64,000 nt of DNA from Imbricaverruca yamaguchii. Its lineage: Eukaryota; Arthropoda; Thecostraca; Neoverrucidae. The stretch spans positions 1,258,001 to 1,322,000 of the forward strand of contig JAOTOL010001508.1 of the NCBI GenBank assembly GCA_034440575.1, in the 5' to 3' direction. The translations under genes were made by a program, and so were the position numbers. Each line of letters begins with the position of its first letter. Within the stretch, counting starts at the first letter, position 1. Of the stretch, positions 1 to 11,544 are shown in pieces. The notes beneath the pieces are model-generated. The model did not search any database. It was given only the letters and a program-made list of their open reading frames with translations, and was not told the DNA's origin.

Positions 1-782
1 TATTGAATAAATATTTAATCAATATTCAATAAATATTTAATTAATTATTGAATATATTGACACAAATATAGCGTTTTCACACATGTGAAGTGCCGCCAGT
101 TGCGCGTAGTTTTTAGCGCCACACCGACGAGCATGTGCGGCACGCTTTGTATTGTGACGTTGACTGGTCGGCGTTCGGCATCGCTGAAACTGCTAGTTGT
201 TTTCAGGTATGGACTTTGAGTGGTAGTACTCGACCAAACAATGTTGTTCCTCGTTTTCCCTTCTGGAGTACAAAGCATTTCATTTAGTCTAGTCACAATC
301 CTGGAGTACATAATGTATTGGTATGCATGACACCAACAAACGTCAGTTTTTCCAACACTGATTATCTTTTCCAACTACAAATAACCAAATCAATGATGCG
401 CTACAAACGGCATTTTAGTGACAGAGTGCTGTCAGTTGCGTCGCCTGTCTCTGGAGAACACCGATGGAGCTGCCCGGCTGAACCACCCCTGACAGGTGTC
501 AGCTTGGAGCTGACGCCTGTCTCTGGAGAACACCGATGGAGCTGCCCGCCTGAACCCCTCCTGAAGCTCACGCCTGTTTCTGAACAACACCGATGGAACC
601 GCCCGCCTGGACCCCCTCCCCCATCCTGATCAGAGTGGCCTGCATACTGAGCGGCCGAGGTCGGTGTCCCAACACAGCGTCACGTTCACACAACACCAGA
701 CGTGAACACGTACACCAAACATGGATGTCAGAGCCCGATCCGCACGTGTCCGGGGCCCGTCCACTGCTCGTGGTACGCTCAC
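1..782. other. AT-rich left edge and intron of the HR96 gene
   Basis: This stretch lies downstream of the exon at 783-963 on the minus strand, so it should be intron. The first 60 bases are nearly pure A/T with repeated AATATT/AATAAA words. A short tandem repeat occupies 440-615. I see no further ligand-binding-domain exon here. The remaining exons of the receptor are expected beyond the left edge. Confidence 0.5.
440..615. repeat. short tandem repeat, about three units
   Basis: Three copies of a GC-rich unit start near 443, 511 and 570. Each begins CCTGTCTCTGGAGAACACC (third copy diverged) and continues with GATGGAGCTGCCCG and a CCTGAACC-like end. The first unit carries an extra AGGTGTCAGCTTGGAGC-type segment, so spacing is uneven (about 57 to 70 bp). 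No coding role is evident. Confidence 0.7.
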
Positions 783-963
783 CACGAACAGGTTGTCCTC
801 GTTAAGAGGCGCCATCAGCGCCTGATCGGCCTCCAGCAGCTCCTGGATCTTGCTGCGCTCAGCGTCGTTCAGCTCGCCAGACGGCAGCACCGGTTCCCGC
901 AGCTGGGTCGAGCTGAACTCGGCCCGTAGCGCCATGCCCAGGATGGCCGTCATGTTGATGGAC
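783..963 (-). CDS. Hr96: HR96-like nuclear receptor, exon starting the ligand-binding domain
   Basis: This exon follows the hinge exon at 1396-1826. The acceptor reads GTCGGCAG just above 963, and the donor GTGAGC lies at 777-782. The 181-bp exon completes a split glycine codon and then reads 60 codons without a stop. Its end, with LNDAERSKIQELLEADQAL and a following PLNEDNLF stretch, resembles the start of an NR1 ligand-binding domain (helix 1 region). It ends in phase 0. No continuation is found to the left, so the remaining helices and AF-2 lie outside the window. The assignment rests on splice phase, reading frame and resemblance to NR1J proteins. The exact ends are predicted, not confirmed by transcripts. 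Confidence 0.75.
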
Positions 964-1395
964 CTGCCGACCGGAGGGTCGGGTCAGATGATGGGGATCC
1001 GACAGGAGCCGGGTCAGATGGTGGTGATCCGACAGAGAGTGACACTGTGGATCCTACGGTCCGGCGTGCCTATGTAATATGTCGGGGCAAGATATAACAC
1101 AGCGCCAGTAGTTGCATTACGATGACAGGTTACACCAACTGAAACGACAAAATAAGCTTCGTGGCACTGATTACAAAAAAAACGTACATTGTCCCTCTTC
1201 ACGTGTCCCCCTCCACAGGCAAGTTCTGATGCTTTTCAGACGTGGTCACCTGTGCAGTCATCAGCAAGCGTGTACTCATATTAACTGCGTCATATGACCC
1301 ATATTGAGCATGGCACTGACCTACCAGTCGTCTATGTAGCCGGCGGTATGCTGGCGGTACCAGTCGTCTATGGAATTGATGGGAGGCCGACTCAC
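964..1395 (-). other. intron between hinge and ligand-binding-domain exons
   Basis: A 432-bp intron bounded by GTGAGT (1390-1395) and CAG (964-966) on the minus strand. I see no repeat or second gene in it. Confidence 0.7.
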
Positions 1396-1826
1396 CCGTC
1401 GTCTAAGGATCCGGTGGTCTCGGGAGGGTCGGGCACCTGGACGCCACGGTGAGTGAGCGGCCCCGGCGGCGAGTCGCCGCCGGCGTGCCGCTGAGGCGCG
1501 TCGGCGGTCGCCACGGCCGGCACCGGCGACTCCAACCGGTACTGGTACGGCGAGGTTGGACTGTGTGGCGACCAGCCGACTGGCGACGTCTCGGCAGAGC
1601 AGGGCGAGCCCTGCAGCGGGGTTGCGCCGTCGCCCCCATTCGACGGCTCAGTCTTCCGCGACCGGTTCTGCACGATTTTCTGGCGCTTCATCTTGCGCTC
1701 CTCGTCCGTCATGATCCACTCCTTCTTCATGCCGATCGCGTAGCACTTTTTCAGTCGACACTTCTGGCAGAAGCGACGCGTCACCACGTCGATGGTGCAG
1801 TTGTCGTTGAACGGGCAACGGAACAC
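1396..1826 (-). CDS. Hr96: HR96-like nuclear receptor, exon with second zinc finger and hinge
   Basis: The exon opens after the acceptor GTGCTCGGCAG with codons for VFRCPFNDNC and continues in phase 0 from the exon at 6077-6284. The second finger is complete: C-x5-C-x9-C-x2-C (CPFNDNC, then FCQKC), followed by the KCYAIGMK segment and a basic carboxy-terminal extension with ERKMKRQKI. About 85 residues of Ser/Pro/Thr-rich hinge follow. The donor GTGAGT lies at 1390-1395, leaving phase 2. HR96 and DAF-12 proteins are nuclear transcription factors of the NR1J group; Drosophila HR96 works in xenobiotic and lipid/sterol responses. DNA-binding residues look intact, so there is no sign of pseudogene decay. 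The long hinge matches what is usual for this group. Confidence 0.9.
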
Positions 1827-2507
1827 CTGCCGAGCACACGAGAGTCGTCAGCCCCCTGACGCAGCCCCCGGACACACTGATGAGGCGGACATGCTCTGTC
1901 GGGCATACGAGAGTCGTCAGCCCCTGACGCGGCACCAGGACACACTGCTGATGCGGATATACCCTAGTCGTGCCAACAATATCACACTTTTTCTTCGAAA
2001 TACGAGTCCTTTGGAATTTGCACATACACGCGCATCTGTGGATACACTACGGAACGCATGGAAGGAGATGGGCTGTGTTTCACTATTGACCGGACATAGA
2101 CATGCAGTACTCATCGCAATGTGTATGGACCATTGTCGAATTGCCTTTTTCCTTCCGTGCTGATCTGTTGGGTGCAGAAATGTCTGTGTGGGTCACATGT
2201 TTTTATCTGTTTTTATCGGATTGCATGCTGGAGGTGTGGATTGGTAATGTGGTTCTGCTGTGATGGACAATACTTCATTGCCATTCGCCTGATAACGCAC
2301 TCATTTTGCTACCCTGCAGTGAGTCGTATTCTCATTTCACCCATTACATATTGCAACAAACGTCATTTGGAGAACTTTTCCATTGCTAAAATTCAAAACC
2401 TCACCATGTAGAAGCGGACATCCGATTTTTTTTTCTCGCAGTACACCTTGCTACATTGACACCACCTCGGTAAAAAAAAACTCCATCAATGGAGTTGCCC
2501 AATCACA

Positions 2508-3200
2508 CCTGACTGGTGGTGAAACCACGCCTGATGGATGGTGTGTGTGACCACGCCTACTCTCGGCGGCGAGACCACGCCTGATGGGTGGTGGGTGAGA
2601 TCACGCCTGACTGGTGGTGAGACCACGCCTGATGGGTGGTGGGTGAGATCACGCCTGACTGGTGGTGAGACCACGCCTGATGTGTGGTGGGTGAGATCAC
2701 GCCTACTCTCGGCGGCGAGACCACGCCTGATGGGTGGTGGGTGAGATCACGCCTAACTGGTGGTGAGACCACGCCTGATGGGTGGCGGGTGAGATCATGC
2801 CTGACTGGTGGTGAGACCACGCCTGATGTGTGGTGGGTGAGATCACGCCTACTCTCGGCGGCGAGACCACACCTGAAGGGTGGTGGGTGGGATCACACCT
2901 GACTGGTGGTGAGACCACGCCTACTCTCGGCGGCGAGACCACACCTAATGGGTGGTGGGCGGGATCACACCTGACTGGTGGTGAGACCACGCTTGATGGG
3001 TGGTGGGTGGGATCACACCTACTCTCGGCGGCGAGACCACACCTAACTGGTGGTGAGACCACGCCCGATGGGTGGTTGGTGAGACCACGCCTATTCTCGG
3101 CAGCGAGACCACACCTAATGGATGGTGGGTGTGGCCCCACCTGATGAGCGGTGAGTGATACCACGCTTGACGGGTGGTGATGGTGAGTGAGATCACACCT
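2508..3200. repeat. minisatellite of alternating 22- to 26-bp subunits
   Basis: The array alternates GAGACCACGCCTGATGGGTG-type and GAGATCACGCCTGACTGG-type subunits, with a third variant containing CCTACTCTCGGCGGC. Two subunits make a unit of about 47-48 bp, repeated about 13 times. Both strands are open for 70-150 codons because the unit is close to a multiple of three. The peptides are simple repeats without a protein context, so this is best read as non-coding intronic satellite. Confidence 0.9.
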
Positions 3201-4130
3201 GCTCTTGGTGGATCAGCACATGCTCTGCAGCGCATGCCATAGCCACCATCTAGAAGTGGGCGGTGGTGAGATATCCCTTCACTGCCAGGCGTCTTCCGCC
3301 TAGCACCTGCCGTCCGCCGTCCGCCGCCGGCCGCCGGACGCCCCCTGACCTGCTCAGCTCGCATTGGACCACTATCTGGTGGCCGTCGTCGACTGTCACG
3401 GTCAGGGTTCCCGGCAGAACGCCGCTCTCGATAGTGCTATCGAGGGAGCGTGGCTCATGAGAGGTGGCCGACGATAGTGGCGTGGCGCGCGACTGATAGC
3501 TGGGCGCCACGTCGCGGCTTCCACGCCCTGTTGCTGACCGACACCGACGGCGGCGACGGTAGCACGGGCCGTCACAGGCCACCGATCACCCAACCGCAAT
3601 TATAGAAAATACGGCTGCCGTCACTGGAACACAATGCAACTTTTCACTATCGGTGACACCGGGAAAAGCACCGGGGATACCGGGAATAGCCCAGTTCCGG
3701 CAACACGTCCTAGCCACCAGAATCACGGGCCAGGTCTCCGGAAATAATTATATTATTTCCGGAAATAATTCGGAAATAAACAAATACAAACCGTCCGATT
3801 AAATACAAATAGGACATCAACAACCGCAGAAACCGATCGAGCTTGCTCCGTCCAAAATCAGCTGGATTAGGTTCAGCAACATTGCCCTTCAAATAGGATT
3901 TAAAAGTGTGTGGCCCGCGCTGATGCACGGCAGAGGCAGCCTGAAATTTGGACTAGGCATTCTGAAAACCAGCAGAGGAAAAATCCATTAACAAGGTTAT
4001 GGAGACACCGCATCAGAGACATTCGCTACACAACGGATCCGATTGCAATCGCACCAGCCCTATAAGATAGCTCAACGTATCAACACGTGCATAGAATGGC
4101 CCCACATTCCAGTGCTAACACGTCGGGCGG

Positions 4131-4440
4131 GGATGGCCGAGTGGTTAAGGTGTTGAGCTCTCGGTGTCAAAGGTATCGGGTTCAACACTTGCACCACTCA
4201 GGACATTTCCCAATCCCGCGGCCCACCGGCGAAACAGTGTGGGCGGCGATATTAGCCGTGATCGTGCATAAAGTGCGTCGGGAGCCACCCAATAAACAAC
4301 GAACAGCACAAATGCATCTTGCTGACTATCTACGTGGCGTGGATGGAGGGAGGTACGCAAGCCGGAGGTGCGTGCAAATCGAAGCGCCAACCACGATCAC
4401 ACCCACAAGAAAAGTTCATGAACGCATAAGGCGTTAGACC
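4131..4440 (+). mobile_element. tRNA-derived SINE candidate (Ser/Leu-like head)
   Basis: The block starts with a tRNA-like head. GGGATGGCCGAGTGGTTAAGG resembles the A-box and D-arm of Ser/Leu tRNAs, and GGGTTCAACAC about 45 bp later resembles a decayed B-box. The acceptor stem does not close, so it is not a functional tRNA. About 240 bp of unrelated sequence follows and ends in a GTTAGACCC tandem that could be a simple-repeat tail. I found no clear target duplication, so the ends are approximate. Confidence 0.5.
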
Positions 4441-6076
4441 CGGGACCCGTTAGACCCGTTAGACGTTAGACCCGACGTTAGACGTTAGACCCGTCCATAT
4501 GCCGCTAATTATCCCCACATTTTCGAACGTGTGTCGGACGCTTGATTGCCTTGGGCAAGATCAGAAAGGTAGGGCCACAAGCTCGTATAGACGAGTTTCG
4601 GACGCCGACACTGAGAATCCTTAGCAGGCTCGACAGCGCCAAAGATAGCCTTGCTACTTGCGATCACAACATATCCGATGCGAATGTGCACGTTCACGCA
4701 AAGTTGGAAGAGCACCAGCAATCCGTATCCAACCCTCTCCATCAAGGACTGAATTACGAGTGGATTTCTCAAGTAAAATGCGTCGAGATTATAACAAGTG
4801 TTTCGATGATGTACACCGTGGAAATGACACCGTGATTTCTTGATATTGCTGGCCCATTTACTCCACAAAATATTGAACAAACATACCTTACAAAGGCCAG
4901 GGCCCTTCTGTAAAATATTGCTTCATGCAGCATGATTTAATATTAGTTCATGGAAAATGTTGCGACCATGCAGATGACATGATCATGACATGGTCCTATC
5001 ATCCGTCTTTCACCACTCGCTCAACAGGCAAGCTATTAGCAGAACGCTCACCGTTACCCTTGACCACCTGTGAGCCTTCAGTGACCACCAATAACCAATG
5101 CTTATCGTGTCGTCATCCACAGCCATCTGCGACCCGTAACACGTCGTCGGCTTCATGCTGGCGCCCAATCAGCAGTTGGGCGTGCGTGGGGACAGGGAAA
5201 GATGTAGATAGCGATATTTTACTTGGATCGGCTCAAGGTGCGCAACAAATACGGCAGCGTGAGAACGTTAATCATAGGTCTGCTAGTGTGCCGAAAGCGA
5301 CTATACCTGTACCAGCTAGACTTCCTCGCGTGTCAACGTGTGGATTTAGGGCACATAGGTTATTGCTACAGCTCAGATAAAAGAGAACCACCAGCACGCA
5401 CTGCGATGAGTCACAGGTCCGAGAACTGCCTGAAGGTGTCCGGGCAAATCTTGGAAGTATTCCTTTCTTTGTTTCTGTATTCCTTTCTTTGTTCCTTGTC
5501 CTTCTGGTAAAAAAAAGCTTCCGTTGAAACGTTAAAAATGTCCGTAAAAAGATTTTTTTATGATATTCATGTCGGCACGAGACGTTGTAGGAGCCGCGCA
5601 CCTATCCTTCCTAAAAAGTAGTGCACCACCACACATCACAGCTACAGTGCCACGTTCCTCACGCGCTTCGCAGCTAATGAATGCGAACTACGGCAAAATA
5701 AACGTACGATTGCGCTTCCGAAGATAGTCTGAGCTGAATGCAACCCGATTTGCAAGATTCCGTTACACCATCTTTTGAAAATTTTTAGTGTTGTTTCCGA
5801 CCCTCTCTCCCATCTAGAGGTGCGTGAAACTCTCTTCGATGGTGTATCTGGCGGGAGGATAAATTGACGGGGTGCAGCCAGTGCTTTCCGGATGGTGCCG
5901 GCGATGGTGGCTTCGAGGCAGTGCCAAGTCGTAGGAGGGGCACCAGCACACTCAATGGCGTGGGGCGTGGGGATGATGTGTCACATGTCCGTGCTCACTG
6001 TGAACTCGCCCGTGTTCGCCGACCACCAGGACCATTCAAGGATCCCACCAAAGCCGTGCTAGTTCTTCCTACCCAC

Positions 6077-6284
6077 CTTTGTTTTGAGCGCGTTTCGTCG
6101 GAAGAACGCCTTGCAGCTCTCGCACGTGATGGCGTTGAAGTTGTATCCGAGAGCTTTGTCGCCACAAACGCCGCACTCCTTGGCGGGCCTGGACGTCGGA
6201 CTGGTGGCCGGACCGCCGGCCACGGCTCCGCCAATTTCCGGCTCAGCCATGCCGCCGCAGTAGAGGTCTCCGCCCAGGTCCACA
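6077..6284 (-). CDS. Hr96: HR96-like nuclear receptor, exon with first zinc finger
   Basis: The exon starts after a pyrimidine-rich acceptor (CTTTCGTGTGTTTCAG) and ends at donor AAAG/GTGGGT. Its first base completes a codon begun by either upstream first exon. The protein contains a complete first finger, C-x2-C-x13-C-x2-C, with [20 protein letters not shown]. The P-box ESCKA is diagnostic of the HR96/DAF-12 group and sets half-site choice. The segment before the finger is Gly/Ala/Pro-rich. An internal ATG in frame (MAEPEIGG) could start a shorter form. The next exon continues directly into the second finger, which confirms the joint in phase 0. Confidence 0.92.
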
Positions 6285-6752
6285 CTGAAACACACGAAAG
6301 AGACGGTCACAGGCGTAGACATTCGCAACGCTCTATCCAGACTAGCATCAGAGATAACGTCGCAGTCTGAATAGCCGTCAAATTATTCGCGAACTCAGGC
6401 GAAGGCGGTGGTCACCCGCGTGGAAAGGTTTGGTCCAAATCGAGACAGGATTACCGCCCAAACTAGAGCCGACATTGAGCCACAGCGGCCCCTGCTCAGG
6501 CCCAAAACTACATTATGGATCTAAGAGTGCTTCAATTGCGGGGTGCGATCGAAAAGTTTCGGGGCTTTCTATAAAAGTATGCAGGCTTACCTCAGGTTCT
6601 AATGGCCTTTGTGACCCTCGATGTAGTCCCCATGGGAGTTGATACTGCGTGGTCCCAGCGCACTTTCCACTTGGGCCGCTGTTCAGAATCTCCTGTGATT
6701 CCGAATGAATCTTGTCGCTATTATCACATATCCACCCTTCAGCTGGATCTTG
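6285..6752. other. first-intron sequence without recognised feature
   Basis: This is the part of the large HR96 intron next to the first-finger exon. I see no repeats, RNA genes or convincing exons. Confidence 0.5.
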
Positions 6753-6766
6753 GGGAACAAAAACCA

Positions 6767-6822
6767 TGATGATGAATTGGGGTTGATGGACGCGTCGTCT
6801 GCCATGGTCATTTTGGGCCCAT
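6767..6822 (-). mobile_element. ultra-short LINE/SINE-tail retroposon, 56 bp
   Basis: The insert carries GATGATGAATTGGGG at the left and GGTCATTTTGGGCCCA at the right, matching the 3' tail shared by the LINE and SINE family in this window. It is flanked by perfect 14-bp duplications GGGAACAAAAACCA at 6753-6766 and 6823-6836. Read on the minus strand it ends in an ATC-type simple tail. Nothing of the LINE or SINE body remains. Confidence 0.8.
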
Positions 6823-6836
6823 GGGAACAAAAACCA

Positions 6837-7388
6837 GTGGCAGGGGGCTAAGTCGGGGGAACGGGGCAGTTGCAGAAGCACTGTCATGCTATTTCTGGCC
6901 AAAAGCTGTTGCGAAGACAAGATGTGGGCAGGCACATTGCCGCGATGCAACAGCCTACGGACGTTTCCTCCTCGCGTTCCCCCTCAAACGCTTCATGGTC
7001 TAGATGTAAAAATGCTGATTCACCTTCTAGGCAACAAGAACAAACTCTGGTGGACAACTTGCAACACGTCAAAGAAACAGATCAGCATGCTCTTGGCATT
7101 CCTCTTGACCTTCCTCGTTCTCTTCGATTGTGGTGAACTTTGACTCTTCCACTTGGATAACTGCTGCTGGGTTTCAGAGCGATCATCATAAATCCAGTGG
7201 TGGCATTAGCGGTGCATTGTGTCGAGGTGCCGCCGTAGTGTGGCGATCACACCGGCGGCCGGTACGGCGACCATACAAGCCGCGGCTGACCATACAAGAC
7301 CATACAAGCCGCGGACCATGCTCCACCAACTCATCATCGGTACAATTTGTGCTCGAGTGGCTTGGCGCAAGGCCTCTGCCTCCGTACA
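6837..7388. other. intron sequence without recognised feature
   Basis: I see no gene or mobile element here. Short GCGGCTGACCATACAAG-like duplications occur around 7270-7315, just before the minisatellite. Confidence 0.5.
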
Positions 7389-9330
7389 CAGTTCAGTCAC
7401 CACAGCCTAGGGCACAGCCACCGCCTCCATACAGTCCAGTCACCACAGCCTGGCGCACAGCCACCGCCTCCGTACACAGTTCAGTCACCACAGCCTAGGA
7501 CACAGCCACCGCCTCCATACAGTCCAGTCACCACAGCCTAGGGCACAGCCACCGCCTCCGTACACAGTCCAGTCACCACAGCCTAGGACACAGCCACCGC
7601 CTCCATACAGTCCAGTCACCACAGCCTGGCGCACAGCCACCACCTCCGTACACAGTCCAGTCACCACAGCCGCCTAGGGCACAGCCACCGCCTCCGTACA
7701 CAGCCTAGGGCACAGCCACCGCCTCCGTACACAGCCTAGGGCACAGCCACCGCCTCCGTACACAGCCTAGGGCACAGCCACCGCCTCCATACACAGTCCA
7801 GTCACTACAGCCTGGCGCACAGCGACCGCCTCTGCACACAGCCTAGGGCACAGCCACCGCCTCCGTACACAGTCCAGTCACCACAGCCTGGAGCACAGCC
7901 ACCGCCTCCATACACAGTCCAGTCGCCACAGCCTAGGGCACAGCCACCGCCTCCGCCTCCGTACACAACCTAGGGCACAGCCACCGCCTCCATACATAAT
8001 CCAGTCGCCACAGCCTAGGGCACAGCCACCGCCTCCGTACACAGTCCAGTCACCACAGCCTAGGGCACAGCAACCGCCTCTGTACACAGCCTAGGGCACA
8101 GCCACCGCCTCCGCCTCCGTACACAACCTAGGGCACAGCCACCGCCTCCGTACACAGTCCAGTCGCCACAGCCTAGCGCACAGCCACCGCCTCCGTACAC
8201 AGTCCAGTCGCCACAGCCTAGGGCACAGCCACCGCCTCCGCCTCCGTACACAACCTAGGGCACAGCCACCGCCTCCGTACACAGTTCAGTCGCCACAGCC
8301 TGGCGCACAGCCACCGCCTCCGTACACAGTACAGTCGCCACAGCCTAGGGCACAGCCACCGCCTCCGTACACAATCCAGTCGCCACAGCCTAGGGCACAG
8401 CCACCGCCTCCGTACACAGTCCAGTCGCCACAGCCTAGGGCACAGCCACCGCCTCCGTACACAGTCCAGTCACCACAGCCTGGCGCACAGCCACCGCCTC
8501 CGTACACAGTCCAGTCGCCACAGCCTAGGGCACAGCCACCGCCTCCGTACACAGTCCAGTCACCACAGCCTAGGGCACAGCCACCGCCTCCGTACACAGT
8601 CCAGTCGCCACAGCCTAGGGCACAGCCACCGCCTCCGTACACAGTCCAGTCACCACAGCCTAGGGCACAGCCACCGCCTCCGTACACAGTCCAGTCGCCA
8701 CAGCCTAGGGCACAGCAACCGCCTCCGTACACAGTCCAGTCGCCACAGCCTAGGGCACAGCCACCGCCTCCGCCTCCGTACACAACCTAGGGCACAGCCA
8801 CCGCCTCCGTACACAGTCCAGTCGCCACAGCCTAGGGCACAGCCACCGCCTTCGTACACAGTCCAGTCGCCACAGCCTAGGGCACAGCCACCGCCTCCGT
8901 ACACAGTCCAGTCGCCACAGCCTAGGGCACAGCCACCGCCTCCGTACACAGTCCAGTCGCCACAGCCTAGGGCACAGCCACCGCCTCCGCCTCCGTACAC
9001 AACCTAGGGCACAGCCACCGCCTCCGTACACAGTCCAGTCGCCACAGCCTAGGGCACAGCCACCGCCTCCGTACACAGTCCAGTCACCACAGCCTAGGGC
9101 ACAGCAACCGCCTCTGTACACAGCCTAGGGCACAGCCACCGCCTCCGCCTCCGTACACAACCTAGGGCACAGCCACCGCCTCCGTACACAGTCCAGTCGC
9201 CACAGCCTGGCACACAGCGGTCACCTCCGTACACAGTCCAGTCGCCACAGCCTAGGGCACAGCCACCGCCTCCGTACACAGTCCAGTCGCCACAGCCTGG
9301 CACACAGCGGCCACCTCCGTACACAGCCAC
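7389..9330. repeat. long 45-bp minisatellite with 31-bp variants
   Basis: About 1.9 kb of tandem units. The main 45-bp unit reads CAGCCTAGGGCACAGCCACC, then GCCTCCGTACACAGTCC and AGTCGCCA. Variants of about 31 bp lack the AGTCCAGTCGCCACA segment, and others duplicate CCTCCG. Because 45 is a multiple of three, four of six frames are open in the main unit. The shorter variants shift the frame and bring in TAG stops, so no single long protein spans the array. It lies inside the large HR96 intron. Confidence 0.93.
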
Positions 9331-10303
9331 GACCACCACGCCTGTGCTGAGGAATCCGTATTCCACGAACCAACTCAGTATAAGGCCTCTTCTCTGAACA
9401 ACACTCTCATCATGCTGGACCCTTATCCGGGAGGAAATTTTCTTCCAGTTTAGGCTGAACCTCGGTCCTCCGAATTCACACCTGTGGATGATGGGAGCAT
9501 GTTCCCTTGAATCACACTATCAGCCGATATGTGCAGGAATAAACAACCCGAGAAACACGTGTGTGCACGTGACCAATATCAGTTCATGGAGTCAGACTCA
9601 TGCCACGCAAACAAACTCGAGTGTCATGGGCTTCAGATGATAGCATCGCACAAAGTCCCAGTGTGCGACAGCAGCAGTTAAGTCCGTGATACCAATGCCA
9701 GTCGAACAAGCGCCGACCCTCAACAGCCGCGTGTGTGATTCAGGCATCAGCATACGCGGGCACAAAGATCACGTGAACAGTGACGTATTGTAATCGGGCC
9801 GCACAGTGTGGGCACAATACAAAAATGTTTCAGGTGGGTGTCCACGATGGGGTGTCAGATTAAAGCTTCTACTACAGGGGAACTTGTTGAGCGCGGGACG
9901 GTGGGATCCGCCGCGTAGCTGACGAAAAGAAAGTTCAACTCTGACGTAGCGGTTGGGTGTTGTGAGGAGGAGGTGGACAGCTTTCTTCATCAGGATCTCG
10001 GCAACTGCAAGAGACATGAAAATTGAAGCTACCACTGAATAGATCTGGGCACGACTCGAACAATCCAGCTACTAGTTCGTCAGCCTGCAGTCAATATTGA
10101 GTTTACCAGAGCTCAGCTTTGACGTGTATGTGGGCTACGGATTACTGCTGTCCGCCACGTGGGATCGTGGCAAATAACAACGGCACTGATGATAGCAATG
10201 CTTAAATGTTGGCGTTCTAGAAGTACCCCAATGACAAATTGAATGGATTGTGGGACTCTGAGCTACGTCGAATGACGGGGTGAGGACACCAAACTGGAGT
10301 GAC
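9331..10303. other. intron sequence without recognised feature
   Basis: I see no domain-bearing frame, RNA gene or repeat family here. Confidence 0.5.
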
Positions 10304-10515
10304 CTCGTTTCGTTTGGCTCGTGGGAACTGAAATGGGAAGCTTTGGCAATGAAGGCACCATAGGATAATTTTTAACGGCTCATTTGAATATAGTAAGCAT
10401 TAGTAAGCATTTGAGCTCGTTTCGTTTGGCTCGTGGGAACTGAAATGGGAATCTTTGGCCATGAAGGCACCATAGGATAATTTTTAACGGCACATTTGAA
10501 TATAGTAAGCATTTA
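10304..10515. repeat. tandem duplication with 112-bp period
   Basis: Two copies, starting CTCGTTTCGTTTGGCTCGTG at 10304 and 10416, share a long run including GGCACCATAGGATAATTTTT and end in ATATAGTAAGCATT. Only a few substitutions separate them, which points to a recent local duplication. Confidence 0.85.
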
Positions 10516-11147
10516 CGGTTTTCATCATCATTCATTTCCCCAACCACGTTTTTATTATCGGTTAAGTACTCTTTAATTAAAATTAACTTACTTCATCTTT
10601 TGTACATAAGTTAGTCCGAATCGTTCCCGGGAATGCTTGGCGGACTCCGAGTTAGCTCGTTGCCTAAGCGCAAGCCCGTTGTGTCGACCCTGAGCCCACC
10701 TCCAGATCTGGAAGTTCCCATTCTGTAGCGCAATTTCAACGGATAGTTGAACAATTCCAACCTACTCAAGTCCGCAAAGCCATCAGGCGCCGGAGTCTAG
10801 ACGTTGCCGAACCAGTTAGGTGGCAATGCCAGTCTGAGGCGACGACAGTGGTATTGAAGGCACGGTCCACCAGTCGATTATCAAGGGGGTCTATTCCCCC
10901 CCCCGAGCTCTCGAAAATCTCCCAGCTGGTCTGTTGGCGTAAAACGGGAATGTATTGTAGAGGTTGTAAACTGCGTGTATAAACCGAAATAAAATTTCGA
11001 AAATTTGGCAAGTGTAGGTGTAGGTAAAAAATGGTGATAATTACTACCTTTCTATTTCTTAGAATTTCCATACCTCTAGTAACATTTCGTCCCAACTAAC
11101 GGCAATCGTCCCCAAACCGACAGTGATTTCAATAATATGCCAATCAG
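10516..11147. other. intron sequence without recognised feature
   Basis: Non-repetitive apart from a C-run near 10897. I see no supported gene. Confidence 0.5.
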
Positions 11148-11200
11148 TTAGTTATTGCAGTTTATGGGGCGCATCGACTCCATAGGTCATATAGCGCTCC
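11148..11200 (-). mobile_element. LINE/SINE-tail retroposon copy, no clear target duplication
   Basis: GTTAGTTATTGCAGTTTATG followed by GGGCGCATCGACTCC and GGTCATATAGCGC matches the B-type shared tail seen at 13071 and 48910. I could not find matching flanking duplications, so the ends are approximate. Confidence 0.55.
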
Positions 11201-11448
11201 TAGCTCAGTCATTTAGGCATAAAGGGAAGCAAACGTCAGCTCAGTGAACAAGTTGTAAGTGACGATGTGAGAGATGTCCTAGGATAAAACTGGTACTAGC
11301 CACGTGTGCAGCAGCGTGTTAATGACGATGGTAGGTCACTGAAAATTGTATTTGCATGATGAATTTGGAAAGTCGTCCGAAGTGAGCAGTGGCAGACTCA
11401 TCCCCTATTTCCAGATGCGAGACAAAGGAACGTACCCGTTCGTAGGTG

Positions 11449-11507
11449 GTGGTGGTGGATTGGAGTTTAGGGGCGCGTCGACATCAAGGGTCACTTTGCG
11501 CCCATAT
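11449..11507 (-). mobile_element. ultra-short LINE/SINE-tail retroposon, 59 bp
   Basis: The insert runs from GTGGTGGTGGATTGGAGTTT to GTCACTTTGCGCCCATAT. It is bracketed by perfect 13-bp duplications CCGTTCGTAGGTG (11436-11448 and 11508-11520). It matches the A-type tail that ends the LINE copy at 28972. On the minus strand it ends in a CCA-repeat tail. Confidence 0.85.
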
Positions 11508-11544
11508 CCGTTCGTAGGTGAGCCGGGGACATGATAATATGATG

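Larger units (their letters stand above)
1827..6076 (-). other. intron between the two zinc-finger exons
   Basis: A 4.25-kb intron with donor GTGGGT (6071-6076) and acceptor CAG (1827-1829). It contains the minisatellite at 2508-3200, a GC-rich block at 3290-3590, a perfect short palindrome near 3739 (CCGGAAATAAT and its complement), a tRNA-like SINE candidate at 4131-4440, and a short GTTAGACCC tandem at 4434-4496. From 4500 to 6076 I see nothing recognisable. Confidence 0.7.

Noticed and set aside
630..782. Extension of the ligand-binding-domain exon past 783
   Set aside because: The frame stays open, but a good donor lies at 777-782 and the downstream residues (VDGPRTRADRAL) lose resemblance to the receptor family.
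2538..3164. Open frames rich in GGETTPDGWW or HHPSGVVSPP repeats
   Set aside because: Both strands are open because the minisatellite unit is near a multiple of three; no conserved protein features.
4131..4200. Functional tRNA-Ser/Leu gene
   Set aside because: A- and B-box-like words are present, but the acceptor and T stems do not pair; better explained as a SINE head.
8286..9121. Minus-strand Gly/Cys-rich frames (MYGGGGCALGCGDW repeats)
   Set aside because: They follow from the 45-bp minisatellite; frames break at variant units and no flanking exon structure is seen.
9769..10035. Minus-strand 88-codon frame with CAHTVRPDYN
   Set aside because: A faint resemblance to a LINE C-terminal region, but no Cys/His spacing or neighbouring LINE sequence supports it.
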